A stretch of 64,000 nucleotides of DNA from Slackia faecicanis (GTDB lineage: Bacteria > Actinomycetota > Coriobacteriia > Coriobacteriales > Eggerthellaceae): NCBI RefSeq assembly GCF_003725295.1, contig NZ_QICB01000003.1, positions 186,001 through 250,000 on the forward strand, written 5' to 3'. This document shows positions 27,469-35,172 of this stretch, one piece after another. The number at the start of each line of letters is the position of its first letter. Position 1 is the first letter of the stretch. The notes beneath the pieces are model-generated. The model searched no databases. It saw only the letters and a program-made list of their open reading frames with translations, and was not told the origin of the DNA. Both the position numbers and the translations under genes were made by a program.

Positions 27469-27945
27469 CTAGCAGCCGCAGCCGCAAGAATGCTCGTGGG
27501 CGTGGGCGTGGCCGCAACCGCAACCAGCATCGCCCTGCACGGCCACCGCATCCGATGCCGCGAGCGCCGCCGCGACGGCGCGCTCCTCGTCGGTAGTCAC
27601 CACTTCGTAGGGCCATTCGGCAAGGCCGCCCGCATCGTAGACGTTCACGTAGCCGATGGCCTCCATGTGCTCGGTCGCACGGGCGCTGCGCTCACCGTTG
27701 TCGCAATACAGCACGATGGCCGACGCGTCGTCGGAAAGCTCCATGCCGCGCACGTTGGCGATAGCGTCCAGGCCGCGCTCGCCCAGCGCCTCGTCGTAGA
27801 GGCAGTCGCAGATGTCTTCGGCGGCCATGCAGCCGGCGCCCGGGATATGGCCCGCGTCGTATTCTTCCTTCGAGCGCACGTCGACCAGCAGCATATGCGG
27901 GTCGTTGGCGATCATCTCCTGCACTTCGGCAGCATCGAGTTTCAT
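27469..27945 (-). CDS. rhodanese-domain protein with Cys/His-rich tail
   Basis: A 158-residue cytoplasmic protein. Residues 1-125 form a single rhodanese domain with the active-site loop beginning at Cys81 (YCDNGERS), where a persulfide would be carried. After an Ala-rich linker the last 17 residues hold five Cys and four His in alternation (Cys142, 144, 154, 156, 158; His146, 148, 150, 152), a likely metal-binding tail. The ATG at 27945 has AGAGAGGA upstream; the longer upstream frame is not protein-like. It is monocistronic. A role in sulfur transfer or metal handling is plausible; the tail is not typical of the family. Confidence 0.88.
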   Translation of the reverse strand: MKLDAAEVQEMIANDPHMLLVDVRSKEEYDAGHIPGAGCMAAEDICDCLYDEALGERGLDAIANVRGMELSDDASAIVLYCDNGERSARATEHMEAIGYVNVYDAGGLAEWPYEVVTTDEERAVAAALAASDAVAVQGDAGCGCGHAHAHEHSCGCGC

Positions 27946-28166
27946 CGTGATGTCCTCTCTTTTTCCCGACGCCGCGCCCGAAAGCACGCTTGCGGGCGCG
28001 GCGGATTTCCTTCTATGAACGCATACGCCAGGCGAAGCGGCGCTGTAAGGCTGCAGCGGCCGCTCCGGCGGAAAGCGCATCGACGGTTTTCGCGCCGATG
28101 CGTCGACCGCCGCGCGCCGATGGCACGCACGACGGCGAAACGCCTCCGTCATTCCAGCGGCATGCG

Positions 28167-28724
28167 TCAGGCGAAATGCCCCGTTTCGACCAGCTCGACC
28201 GATTTCACCGCGCCGCCCTCGACGACCATCTTCGCCACGCTAGGCGCCGAACCGCCGCGCGGACGCGTCACCGAGCCGGGACACACCACCAGGCTCGCAG
28301 GCGAAGCGGCCTTGCCCTTCAGGATGCGCGGCACATGCGTATGGCCGTGCACCGCCACCTGCGGAACCGGGTCGCCCGGCTGCAGCGCCGACGTGCATCC
28401 GCGCAACGCGCGCTGCAGATCGTCGGGCGTGTGCGTCACCAGGAATCGTACGCCGCCGATCACGGGCGTGGCGAACCGGCCCACCGCTTCGCCGTATTCG
28501 CGGCAATCGTTGTTGCCCAGCACCGCCGTGACCGGCGCGAGCGTTTCGAGCTCGGCCAGAATGCCGGGGTCGCAGATATCGCCCGCATGCACGATGAAAT
28601 CGCAGTCGGCAAGCTCGGCGAAGGCGGCCTGAGGCAGCACGCCGTGCGTATCGGACAGAATGCCCACGAGCAGGGGCCCATCGACGCCCGACCGCGCGGC
28701 GCCGGCCATGCGCTGATCGGCCAC
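28167..28724 (-). CDS. YfcE/MJ0936-type metallophosphoesterase
   Basis: A 185-residue calcineurin-like phosphoesterase. The dimetal motifs appear in order: GILSDTHG (DxH), VHAGDICD (GD), LGNNDCREY (GNND) and HTPDD with VHGHTHVP (GHTH). The start is a GTG two bases after the stop of the upstream gene, with GAGGAGGAATAGCC providing the ribosome-binding site, so translation is probably coupled to the upstream OST-HTH protein. Family members hydrolyse phosphodiesters; the substrate is unknown. Confidence 0.9.
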   Translation of the reverse strand: MADQRMAGAARSGVDGPLLVGILSDTHGVLPQAAFAELADCDFIVHAGDICDPGILAELETLAPVTAVLGNNDCREYGEAVGRFATPVIGGVRFLVTHTPDDLQRALRGCTSALQPGDPVPQVAVHGHTHVPRILKGKAASPASLVVCPGSVTRPRGGSAPSVAKMVVEGGAVKSVELVETGHFA

Positions 28725-28726
28725 GG

Positions 28727-30715
28727 CTATTCCTCCTCGTCTTCTTCCTCGGCCGCGTCGATGATCGATGCGGGCGAGAGCCAATCGATATACGGGCGGC
28801 AGAGCAGGCGCGCATCGCGGTAGGCCTGTGCCATGGTGACGACGGTCTGGCCCTGGTAGTTGCCCGATTTCTGCAGCTCCACCACAAGCGCCACGTCAGG
28901 CGTCGGCGAGTCGGTCAAGATCAGCGGAAGCAGCAGGTTCATGCTGTTCGTGCGCGGGTAATACGCGGGAACGGCGGTCTTGTAGTTCCAGCGCACCTGG
29001 CGCTTGGCCACGTCGATCGCGGCGTTGATGCTCGTGCTGAGGCGGTTGAACAGGCGCGTGTCGTTCTCGATCACGCCGCGCAGCTTCTCGAAACGCTCGC
29101 CGCGCGCGCCGTCGGAAAGCTCCTCGATGCCCGCCAGGATGCCCAGGCACTCCTGAGACGACGCCAGCTCGTCGCGCAGGAAATTCACCGGCAGCCTGTG
29201 CACGTTGTCCACCACGATGTGGTGCACGTCGCACACCACCTCGCGATCCAGGTCGAACAGCAGGTCTTCCTTGCGCTCAAGATAGCTTGCGGGCTGCGGC
29301 AGCGGATTGAGCTCGCGCACCAGGCGCTTGCCGAGTCTGCCCGTGCCCGCCGTGCAAAAGCCCGAAAACGACCACGGATAGCGCGTCTCTTCCGGCTTGT
29401 CGGGGTCGGACGGCTCGAAGCAGGCGTAGATGTCTTCGTAGTGCTTGTCCACCAGGCCCGTGTTGAACACGGCGAAATCCTCATCGGAGGAAAAGCCCAC
29501 CTTGTCTTCGAGCGTCAGACGGTAGAAGGTGTAACGGATGTAATTGTGCAGAATGTCGAACTTGCGCGTGTTGGCGTCGAGTCCGGCGCCGCTGAAATCC
29601 CACGGCTCGTCGAGGGCGAGGTCGGCCAGCGTGGCCAAGAATTCCTGCCACGTTCCCAGGTAGCCGAAGCGCTCGAGCGCTTTGCCGGGAATGACGCGGC
29701 GGCGCGGGCGTCGGATGTCCGGGCGCGAAGCCGCGGCGCCCTGCGCCGATCCGGCCTTGCTCGCAGACGCGGGCTTGGCGGTACGGCGGCGGGCAGACGA
29801 ATCATGCTCGGATGCGCCGCGACGCGTCTGGGCGGCGTCCTGCTTCTTGTCGTCTTTCTCATCCGAAGCGGAATCGGCCTTCTTGTCGGATTCGGCCGCC
29901 TTGCCTGCGGGCGCCTTCTTCGCCTGGTCGCCCGCATTCGGCTTGGCATCCGGCGAAGCGTCCGCAGAAGAAGCGTCCTGGGCCGCATCGGCCTGCTCGT
30001 GAGCGCCGCAGCCTCGGCCCGGTTTCGGGGCGCTGCCCGATTGAGCGGAACGGCGCACCGGGGTTTTCCCCTGCTTCTGCTCTTCCGCTTTTTCGGCCTG
30101 CTTTTCTTTTACCTGGTCAGTATTAGTATCTATTTGATTGTCAGTACTATTTTTATCTTTCTTATTCGCGTCTACTTTACTTTTCTTGTCTTGTTTTTTT
30201 TCAGCTTCAGCAGACTCTTTTGAATCGGCTTTCTTAGATTCACTATCGTTACTATTCGCATCATTAGTATCTTTTTGATTGCTAGGTTTCTTTTTGTCTG
30301 CTTGGTTACTTTGCTGCGCCTTATCTTTTTTAGAAACCGCGTTCGCGAAACGAGCCTCTTCATCGGCTGCAGCCTGGCGCGCCGGGTCATCGCCCTCTTC
30401 GCCCTCGACGGGCGCGACCTCGTCGACGGAGGGCGCGTCGTTTTCGTAATCCTCGAACTCGTGCAGGCAGAACATCGACTGCGATACGCCGCCGATCTCT
30501 TTCGTGGACAGGCTCACGAAATCGGACATTTCCTCAAGCATGGGCTTGAGCTTCAGAAAGCCGTAGTCTTCGCGGTTGATGCCTTCGCGAACGAAGCACC
30601 AGCCAAGGCTTGCCAGCGGGTAGTCTTCGTCGAAATCGAACTTCTTCTTCAGCGCACGATAGATGAACCGACGGTCGTCGTCGGACATGTGCGGCTTTGC
30701 GGGTTTGCGGGCCAT
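28727..30715 (-). CDS. OST-HTH/LOTUS-like plus DUF3825-like protein with charged linker
   Basis: A 662-residue protein. Residues about 12-82 match the OST-HTH/LOTUS pattern (DYPLASLGWCFV followed by YGFLKLKPMLEEMSDFVSL), a predicted RNA-binding winged helix. Residues about 345-655 look like DUF3825 (FGYLGTWQEFLATLADLAL and the later VPAYYPRTNSMNLLLPL segment). Between them lies a 250-residue disordered linker rich in Lys, Asp, Ser, Gln and Ala. Part of the linker (about 30095-30345) is strongly AT-rich with codons rare elsewhere in the window. The ATG at 30715 has AGGAGG. It is translationally coupled to the downstream phosphoesterase. I recognise the domains by pattern only; an RNA-related role is inferred. 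Confidence 0.75.
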   Translation of the reverse strand: MARKPAKPHMSDDDRRFIYRALKKKFDFDEDYPLASLGWCFVREGINREDYGFLKLKPMLEEMSDFVSLSTKEIGGVSQSMFCLHEFEDYENDAPSVDEVAPVEGEEGDDPARQAAADEEARFANAVSKKDKAQQSNQADKKKPSNQKDTNDANSNDSESKKADSKESAEAEKKQDKKSKVDANKKDKNSTDNQIDTNTDQVKEKQAEKAEEQKQGKTPVRRSAQSGSAPKPGRGCGAHEQADAAQDASSADASPDAKPNAGDQAKKAPAGKAAESDKKADSASDEKDDKKQDAAQTRRGASEHDSSARRRTAKPASASKAGSAQGAAASRPDIRRPRRRVIPGKALERFGYLGTWQEFLATLADLALDEPWDFSGAGLDANTRKFDILHNYIRYTFYRLTLEDKVGFSSDEDFAVFNTGLVDKHYEDIYACFEPSDPDKPEETRYPWSFSGFCTAGTGRLGKRLVRELNPLPQPASYLERKEDLLFDLDREVVCDVHHIVVDNVHRLPVNFLRDELASSQECLGILAGIEELSDGARGERFEKLRGVIENDTRLFNRLSTSINAAIDVAKRQVRWNYKTAVPAYYPRTNSMNLLLPLILTDSPTPDVALVVELQKSGNYQGQTVVTMAQAYRDARLLCRPYIDWLSPASIIDAAEEEDEEE

Positions 30716-30850
30716 AAGGCCTCCTATCGTATGAAATGAACGGCGCAGACGCATACCGCGCCGGAATCGGACATGCGGCCATCATACGGAAAACGCGCGG
30801 CTCCATTCGCCGATGCATCGAAAAAGCGGACGGCTTCGCGCATAACGAAC

Positions 30851-30882
30851 AAGGCGCCGCGCATGAGGATGCACGGCGCCTT
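30851..30882 (-). terminator. terminator of the rlmH gene
   Basis: AAGGCGCCG pairs with CGGCGCCTT, extended inward by GCAT/ATGC around a CCTC loop. TTGTTCG follows on the minus strand. Confidence 0.7.
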
Positions 30883-30910
30883 GGCGTAAGGCGTTCGTCG
30901 GATGACGGGG

Positions 30911-31381
30911 CTATTTGTGATACGGCTCGCCGCGGCTAATTTTGAACGCGCGATAGATCTGCTCGAGCAGGACCACGCGCGCCAGGTTGTGCGGAAGCGT
31001 GATTTTGCCGAACGACAGGCATTCGTCGGCGAAATCGTGCACGCTGCGGCTCACGCCGCCCGATCCGCCCACCACGAAGGTGATGTCGCTTATGCCCGAA
31101 AGCATGAGCGCGTCCATGCGCGCGGCGATTCCCTCGCTGGACAGCTGCTTGCCGCCCACGTCGAGCAGGATGACGTGCGAATGCTCGGGCAGCGCCTCAA
31201 GGATGCCCTTGCCCTCGGTTTTGCGGGCGCCTTCCTCGCCGCCGCACTTCGCGGGATCGCGGTCGGGAATCTCTTCGATGGTCACCTTGGCATACGCCTT
31301 CAAGCGCTTCATGTATTCGGCGCAGGCTTCGACCCAGAATTTCTCTTTCAGCTTGCCGACGGCGATTACGTGGATTTTCAC
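30911..31381 (-). CDS. rlmH: 23S rRNA (pseudouridine1915-N3)-methyltransferase RlmH
   Basis: A 156-residue SPOUT methyltransferase acting on helix 69 of 23S rRNA in assembled ribosomes. Family signatures are MKIHVIAVGKLKEKFW, the SAM-binding trefoil-knot segment FVVGGSGGVS and the C-terminal FGKITLPHNLARVVLLEQIYRA. It starts with GTG downstream of AAGGAG at ten-base spacing. Its genomic neighbours are further RNA genes. Confidence 0.95.
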   Translation of the reverse strand: MKIHVIAVGKLKEKFWVEACAEYMKRLKAYAKVTIEEIPDRDPAKCGGEEGARKTEGKGILEALPEHSHVILLDVGGKQLSSEGIAARMDALMLSGISDITFVVGGSGGVSRSVHDFADECLSFGKITLPHNLARVVLLEQIYRAFKISRGEPYHK

Positions 31382-31417
31382 GACCCGGCATCTCCTTTCA
31401 TGTGCGTGCGCACGATT

Positions 31418-31828
31418 CTATCCGATGGGCATGCGCTCCACAACGAGGAACGCCATGGTGTAGGGCGTCACGCGCGGCCATGCGCTCAGCGCTTCGTCGC
31501 GGTGCGGGTCGCCTTCGCGCAGAAGCTCCAGGCGCAAACGGGCGCCGCGATAACGCTCGGCCTTCGAGGCGGCCTGGGCGTTCACTTCCTCGTAGACGAG
31601 CACGCAGGTTCCCGTGCGCTCGATGTTCTCGCGCGTCCTGTTGGGCGCGAGCGTCATGACCACGTGGTCGTCGTCGGCCATCATGGGAACGAACACGGCG
31701 GCATTGGGCGTGCCGTCCTCGTTCACCGTGGCCACCACGGCGGCGCCTGCCACGGCCGCCATGGAATCGGCGAGGTCTTTGCCCTCGAGCGTGGTGAATT
31801 TGTCCGTTGCGGCATAGCGCTGAGACAT
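31418..31828 (-). CDS. pyridoxamine 5'-phosphate oxidase-like flavoprotein
   Basis: A 136-residue single-domain protein of the FMN-binding split-barrel (PNPOx-like) type. It shows the pattern VATVNEDGTPNAAVFVPMMADDDHVVMTLAPNR, typical of small flavin-binding oxidoreductases. The ATG at 31828 has AAGGAAGG. It lies 14 bases downstream of the YacP-like gene and 36 upstream of rlmH, likely in the same operon. The substrate is unknown. Confidence 0.8.
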   Translation of the reverse strand: MSQRYAATDKFTTLEGKDLADSMAAVAGAAVVATVNEDGTPNAAVFVPMMADDDHVVMTLAPNRTRENIERTGTCVLVYEEVNAQAASKAERYRGARLRLELLREGDPHRDEALSAWPRVTPYTMAFLVVERMPIG

Positions 31829-31842
31829 GGCTGCCTTCCTTT

Positions 31843-32391
31843 CTACAAAGCGTCGCGCAAGGCGGCGAGTTTCGCACGAACCGACGGGTCGAGGCGCTCG
31901 CCCACCGTGTTCTTCACGGCCACGCGCGGGCATTCGTCCAGGTCGTATTCGTGATCGTTCACTTCGACCGCATGGCTGAAGCCATTGGCGCTCATGCGGT
32001 CCACGCCGAAGCCGAACACCGTGTTCTGGATGGTGGCGTCGCTGGTCACCACCATGGTCTCGATACCGCGCTCGCGCGCGTCGCGGCTCAGCTTCTCGAT
32101 CACCTTGTCGGCGGAATCGCCCGCGCGCGAGAACATGATGCGTACGCCGGCGATCTTCTCGCACGAGCCGTCCGAGAGCTCGTTGCGCGCTCCGTCGAAC
32201 ACGATGACCGCCTCGCAATCGCGGCCGGCATAGGCCACCACGTCGTTGATCAGCGCCTCGCGCGCGCGATTGAACGCATCGTCGGCGTAATCGGGGTTCG
32301 GGCCCGCATCGCGCAGATGGCGGTAGCGCGAGCCGCTGCGCAGCACGTTGTAGCCGTCGACGATCAGCAGTTTCCTTCTCTGTTTTGCCAT
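31843..32391 (-). CDS. YacP-like NYN-domain ribonuclease
   Basis: A 182-residue protein of the NYN/YacP family. LLIVDGYNVLRSG holds the first acidic residue, VIVFDGARN the second and MVVTSDATIQN the third, as expected for a PIN-like nuclease fold. Bacillus Rae1/YacP cleaves mRNA at the ribosome. The ATG at 32391 has only a weak CCAGG upstream. It is probably part of the rlmB-yacP-flavoprotein-rlmH operon; rlmB and yacP-like genes are neighbours in many Gram-positive bacteria. Confidence 0.9.
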   Translation of the reverse strand: MAKQRRKLLIVDGYNVLRSGSRYRHLRDAGPNPDYADDAFNRAREALINDVVAYAGRDCEAVIVFDGARNELSDGSCEKIAGVRIMFSRAGDSADKVIEKLSRDARERGIETMVVTSDATIQNTVFGFGVDRMSANGFSHAVEVNDHEYDLDECPRVAVKNTVGERLDPSVRAKLAALRDAL

Positions 32392-32395
32392 TTGT

Positions 32396-32422
32396 ATACC
32401 TGGTTTCTTTTTGATACCTGGT
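32396..32422. repeat. short direct repeat upstream of YacP-like gene
   Basis: ATACCTGGT occurs at 32396-32404 and 32414-32422, separated by an AT-rich nine-base spacer. The proximal copy covers the ribosome-binding region of the YacP-like gene, so it may affect its translation. Confidence 0.4.
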
Positions 32423-32428
32423 ATGTAA

Positions 32429-33190
32429 TTACGCCTGCGCCTTCACATGGCACTGACGCATCCACTCGTACATGACGGCGGTAGCGGCCTGGGCCACGTT
32501 GAGCGAGCCGACCTTGCCCTCCTGGGGAAGCTTGGTCAAAAAGTCGCAGCTCTCCTGTGTCAGGCGCGACAGGCCCTCGCCTTCGTTGCCCATCACCAGG
32601 ACGATTTTGCCGTGCAGGGGCGCTTCCCACACCGTGTAGTGCGCCTGCTCGCTGGCGCCTGCCACCCAAAAGCCCGCCTCTTTGAGCTTCTCAAGCGTGG
32701 AGGCGATGTTGGGAACCTGGGCGCACGGAATATGATTGATGGCGCCCGCGGAGCTCTTGTAGGTGGCGGCCGTCACATGCGCGCTGCGCTTGTTGGGGAT
32801 AATCAGGCCCGATGCGCCGACGATTTCGACGGAGCGCGCGATGGCGCCCAGGTTGCCGGCATCGGTGATGTGGTCGAGCACCACGACGAGCGCGTTGCCG
32901 TCATGCTCTTCGGCATGCTGCTCGGCGGCACGCAGGATGTCCTTGAAACCCGCGTAGCGATACGGACGGGCCTCGGCCATGATGCCCTGGTGGCTTCCGC
33001 GCGCGCTCAGCTCGTCGAGCTTGCGGCGCGTCACCGTTTTCACGGGCACGTCGAACTGACGGGCCTTGCGCAGAATGTCTTTGACCTGGCCGTCCTGCTG
33101 CAGGTTGTCGGCCATCAGCACGCATTTGACGGGCATCTGGGCGCGCAGCGCCTCGATGACCGGGCGTTTTCCCTCGATATAGTCTGCCAT
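32429..33190 (-). CDS. rlmB: 23S rRNA (guanosine2251-2'-O)-methyltransferase RlmB (TrmH family)
   Basis: A 253-residue SpoU/TrmH-family methyltransferase. The N-terminal substrate-binding domain begins MADYIEGKRPVIEAL. The SPOUT motifs follow: DHITDAGNLGAIARS (motif 1), LVMGNEGEGLS (motif 2) and LPQEGKVGSLNVAQAATAVMYEW (motif 3). It heads the four-gene RNA operon. The assignment to RlmB rather than another 2'-O-methyltransferase rests on overall pattern. Confidence 0.9.
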   Translation of the reverse strand: MADYIEGKRPVIEALRAQMPVKCVLMADNLQQDGQVKDILRKARQFDVPVKTVTRRKLDELSARGSHQGIMAEARPYRYAGFKDILRAAEQHAEEHDGNALVVVLDHITDAGNLGAIARSVEIVGASGLIIPNKRSAHVTAATYKSSAGAINHIPCAQVPNIASTLEKLKEAGFWVAGASEQAHYTVWEAPLHGKIVLVMGNEGEGLSRLTQESCDFLTKLPQEGKVGSLNVAQAATAVMYEWMRQCHVKAQA

Positions 33191-33303
33191 GATTTTCCTA
33201 TCGCCTTATTCCCCTGAGCGGCCGGTGCGAGTTTTCGGCCGCGTATCTTTCAAGCGCCTCGAAGGACGCGAATTCGTAACGGTTGATTATCGCATGTCCC
33301 CAT

Positions 33304-33582
33304 AAGGAAAGGGCCCGCAATGCGAACCCTTTCAAGAAACCCATGTCGAAACGCCGTGCGCGACATCGTGCGCCCGACCGCAATCGCGATCCTCCGGCCG
33401 CAATTGTCAGGCAGCGACCACGCAGTCACGAGCACGCGACCGCACAGCCGGTTAAACCGTACAACCAACCGCAGCCTTTCATCCGCGTCCATCCAGCCAC
33501 GCCCGCAGCCTCCTAACCACGGCCGCCCAGCCACGCCCGCAGCCTTCCGGCCGCTACCGCCCGGCTTTACCGGGCGGAAACG
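33304..33582 (-). repeat. dispersed intergenic repeat, copy A
   Basis: This stretch fills most of the 376-bp gap between rlmB and the TorD-like gene. Its core (33353-33442) aligns without gaps to 42451-42540 with 74 of 90 identical bases, the last 22 being identical. Similarity continues into a hairpin at one end (AGGG...CCCT) and a CCGCCCGG/CCGGGCGG hairpin (33557-33577) at the other, with degenerate GC-rich tandem units between. The second hairpin overlaps the TorD stop codon, so the repeat supplies the last residues of that protein. Confidence 0.85.
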
Positions 33583-34265
33583 AAATCGCGCAGCAGACGC
33601 GCCGCGGCACGATAGAACACCCGCGACGAGATGCGCTCCACCTCGCACGCGAAATCGCACATCCACATCGCTGGGTGCTCGTCGAAAAACAGTTCGAACG
33701 CCGTCGCTGGCGAACCGCCGGGAAGATCGGCCAGGGCAACGCCGCATGATGCCGCGTCCACCGCCCCCGATTCCACGCTCGCAAGAAACTGCAGCAGCTC
33801 AAGCTCGGACGAAACATGGTCGAGCGATTCGTTCGTGCCCTGAGGACGACCCAGGCCGCATGCGGCGCAAAAGCGCTCGACGGCGATGGCGGAGGGGCTG
33901 ACGAAAAGCAGCGGGGCCGCATGGGTGCGCGCCGCCGCCCAAACGCTTTCGTACGGACTTGCCGCAGGCGTCGGCGGACCGACGAACAGCCGCGTCGCCT
34001 CCTGGCGCAGCGCATGCAAAACGGCCTCGGGACCTTCGCCTGAATCCGCCCGCGTCAGCTCGCCGCACTCCGCATCGGCGGCAAACCCCCACGCACGGCG
34101 CAGCTCGTCCAGCGCATCGGCCCATTCGCCCGACGCAATCGGCATCACGGCGCCGCGATCGGGATAGCGAAATGAAAACGCAAGAAACTCGCAGGTCGTG
34201 GCAACAAGGCCCCAATCCGTCACAACATCATGCGACCCTGCGGCCCCACAAGAAACGCTTTGCAT
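33567..34265 (-). CDS. TorD-family chaperone of second molybdoenzyme operon
   Basis: A 232-residue helical protein of the TorD family. It shows ATTCEFLAFSFRYPD near the N-terminus and PYESVWAAARTHAAP in the middle, matching the conserved P-Y-x-S-V segment of such chaperones, then a Glu/His-rich C-terminal region (FDEHPAMWMCDFACEV). The ATG at 34265 has AAAGGGG with suitable spacing. It is the last gene of the operon and presumably matures the catalytic subunit. Its stop codon lies inside a dispersed repeat element, suggesting its 3' end was altered by insertion. Confidence 0.85.
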   Translation of the reverse strand: MQSVSCGAAGSHDVVTDWGLVATTCEFLAFSFRYPDRGAVMPIASGEWADALDELRRAWGFAADAECGELTRADSGEGPEAVLHALRQEATRLFVGPPTPAASPYESVWAAARTHAAPLLFVSPSAIAVERFCAACGLGRPQGTNESLDHVSSELELLQFLASVESGAVDAASCGVALADLPGGSPATAFELFFDEHPAMWMCDFACEVERISSRVFYRAAARLLRDFVSAR

Positions 34266-34285
34266 GTGTTTACCCCTTTCCCCCG

Positions 34286-34714
34286 TCATCGCTTCGACAC
34301 AACGGCCTTCATCTTCGGCGCGAACAAGACAACATGCACCAAAGCAAGCGCCATGAACAACTGCGCCGAAAACGCATGGACAGGCGCCCAGAAGAAAAAC
34401 CCTCCGGCATACAGGCCGAACGTCGGCAGCACGGCACCCGACACCATCAGGCCCGAAACCGCGCAAACCGCCAGATCGACGAAGATCGCCGCATTCAACA
34501 CGAACGAAAAAGCCTTGCCCGCACGGCGTTTGCGAAATCCGTTCTGGAACAGCCTGGCGCCTTCCTCGTGGCGCGCCGCCACATGGACGATCACCGCAAC
34601 CGCGAACACAAGCCCCGCCCATTCATGCACGCCATAGCCAGTCGAATCGGGAAACATCAGCGCGATCGCGCCCGCGGCAAGCACGACGTCGAAAACGAAT
34701 GATCGCATACTCAT
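34286..34714 (-). CDS. small membrane cytochrome b-like protein (DUF4405-like)
   Basis: A 142-residue membrane protein with four predicted helices. Conserved histidines lie in GVHEWAGL, VIVHVAARHEEG, PVHAFSAQ and ALVHVVLF, the spacing expected of a haem b-binding four-helix domain (DUF4405 or related cytochrome). The ATG at 34714 has GAGGTGA. It follows the CX4CH protein by five bases, so the two are likely translated together and may form a membrane electron-transfer module. The family assignment is by pattern. Confidence 0.7.
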   Translation of the reverse strand: MSMRSFVFDVVLAAGAIALMFPDSTGYGVHEWAGLVFAVAVIVHVAARHEEGARLFQNGFRKRRAGKAFSFVLNAAIFVDLAVCAVSGLMVSGAVLPTFGLYAGGFFFWAPVHAFSAQLFMALALVHVVLFAPKMKAVVSKR

Positions 34715-34719
34715 CGATG

Positions 34720-35079
34720 TCACCTCGACTTTCTTACCATGACGATGGCGATGCATGCGAACATGGCGGGCACCAGAAGCCACACCATGAGGCTGACGCC
34801 CGATGCCCGGCGGTAGCCGTCGGAAAGGGCACTCCACGCGTGGCAATCGACTGACGCGCAGCCATCTTCCGGACACTTCATCTCATGGATGCCGTCGGGT
34901 GCGGGCACGTTATCGAACCCGTGGCATTGCCCGGTGGCGCACCCCTGCACGACAGGGCATTCCGATTCGGCCGTGATGCCCGCAGGTGCGCCCACGGCGT
35001 CGAGCGCGACATCGGCCGCGAAAAACGACAGCAGGCACGCCGCCGCGAAAAGAGCCGCGTAAGCGAAGATTCGCCTCAT
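34720..35079 (-). CDS. small membrane protein with two CX4CH haem-like motifs
   Basis: A 119-residue protein with an N-terminal signal or transmembrane segment (5-25) and a C-terminal transmembrane helix (94-115). The extracytoplasmic loop holds two similar units: C41, C47, C52-H53 and C69, C74, C79-H80. Each has a CX4CH sequence (CATGQCH, CASVDCH), a known variant of the c-type haem attachment motif, plus an extra upstream Cys. It sits between NrfD and a cytochrome b-like gene. It is most likely a small di-haem cytochrome c, but metal or disulfide binding is possible. Confidence 0.65.
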   Translation of the reverse strand: MRRIFAYAALFAAACLLSFFAADVALDAVGAPAGITAESECPVVQGCATGQCHGFDNVPAPDGIHEMKCPEDGCASVDCHAWSALSDGYRRASGVSLMVWLLVPAMFACIAIVMVRKSR

Positions 35080-35123
35080 CGCGCCATCACCTTCCCTTCA
35101 GACAGCCGAAATACAACCGACGA

Positions 35124-35164
35124 ACCCGCGCGTCGCATGCGCTCGCACAAAACGACACGCGGGT
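35124..35164 (-). terminator. hairpin between nrfD-like gene and cytochrome pair
   Basis: ACCCGCGTGTCG pairs with CGACGCGCGGGT (one G-T pair) across a 17-base loop, with TTCG after it. It may partly terminate or process the transcript, lowering expression of the last three genes. Confidence 0.5.
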
Positions 35165-35172
35165 CTTTTCGC

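Noticed and set aside
33250-33566. Protein-coding remnant in the dispersed repeat
   Set aside because: One minus-strand frame is similar between copies, with some third-position changes, but copy B has an in-frame stop and neither copy has a start with a ribosome-binding site. A non-coding element is more economical.
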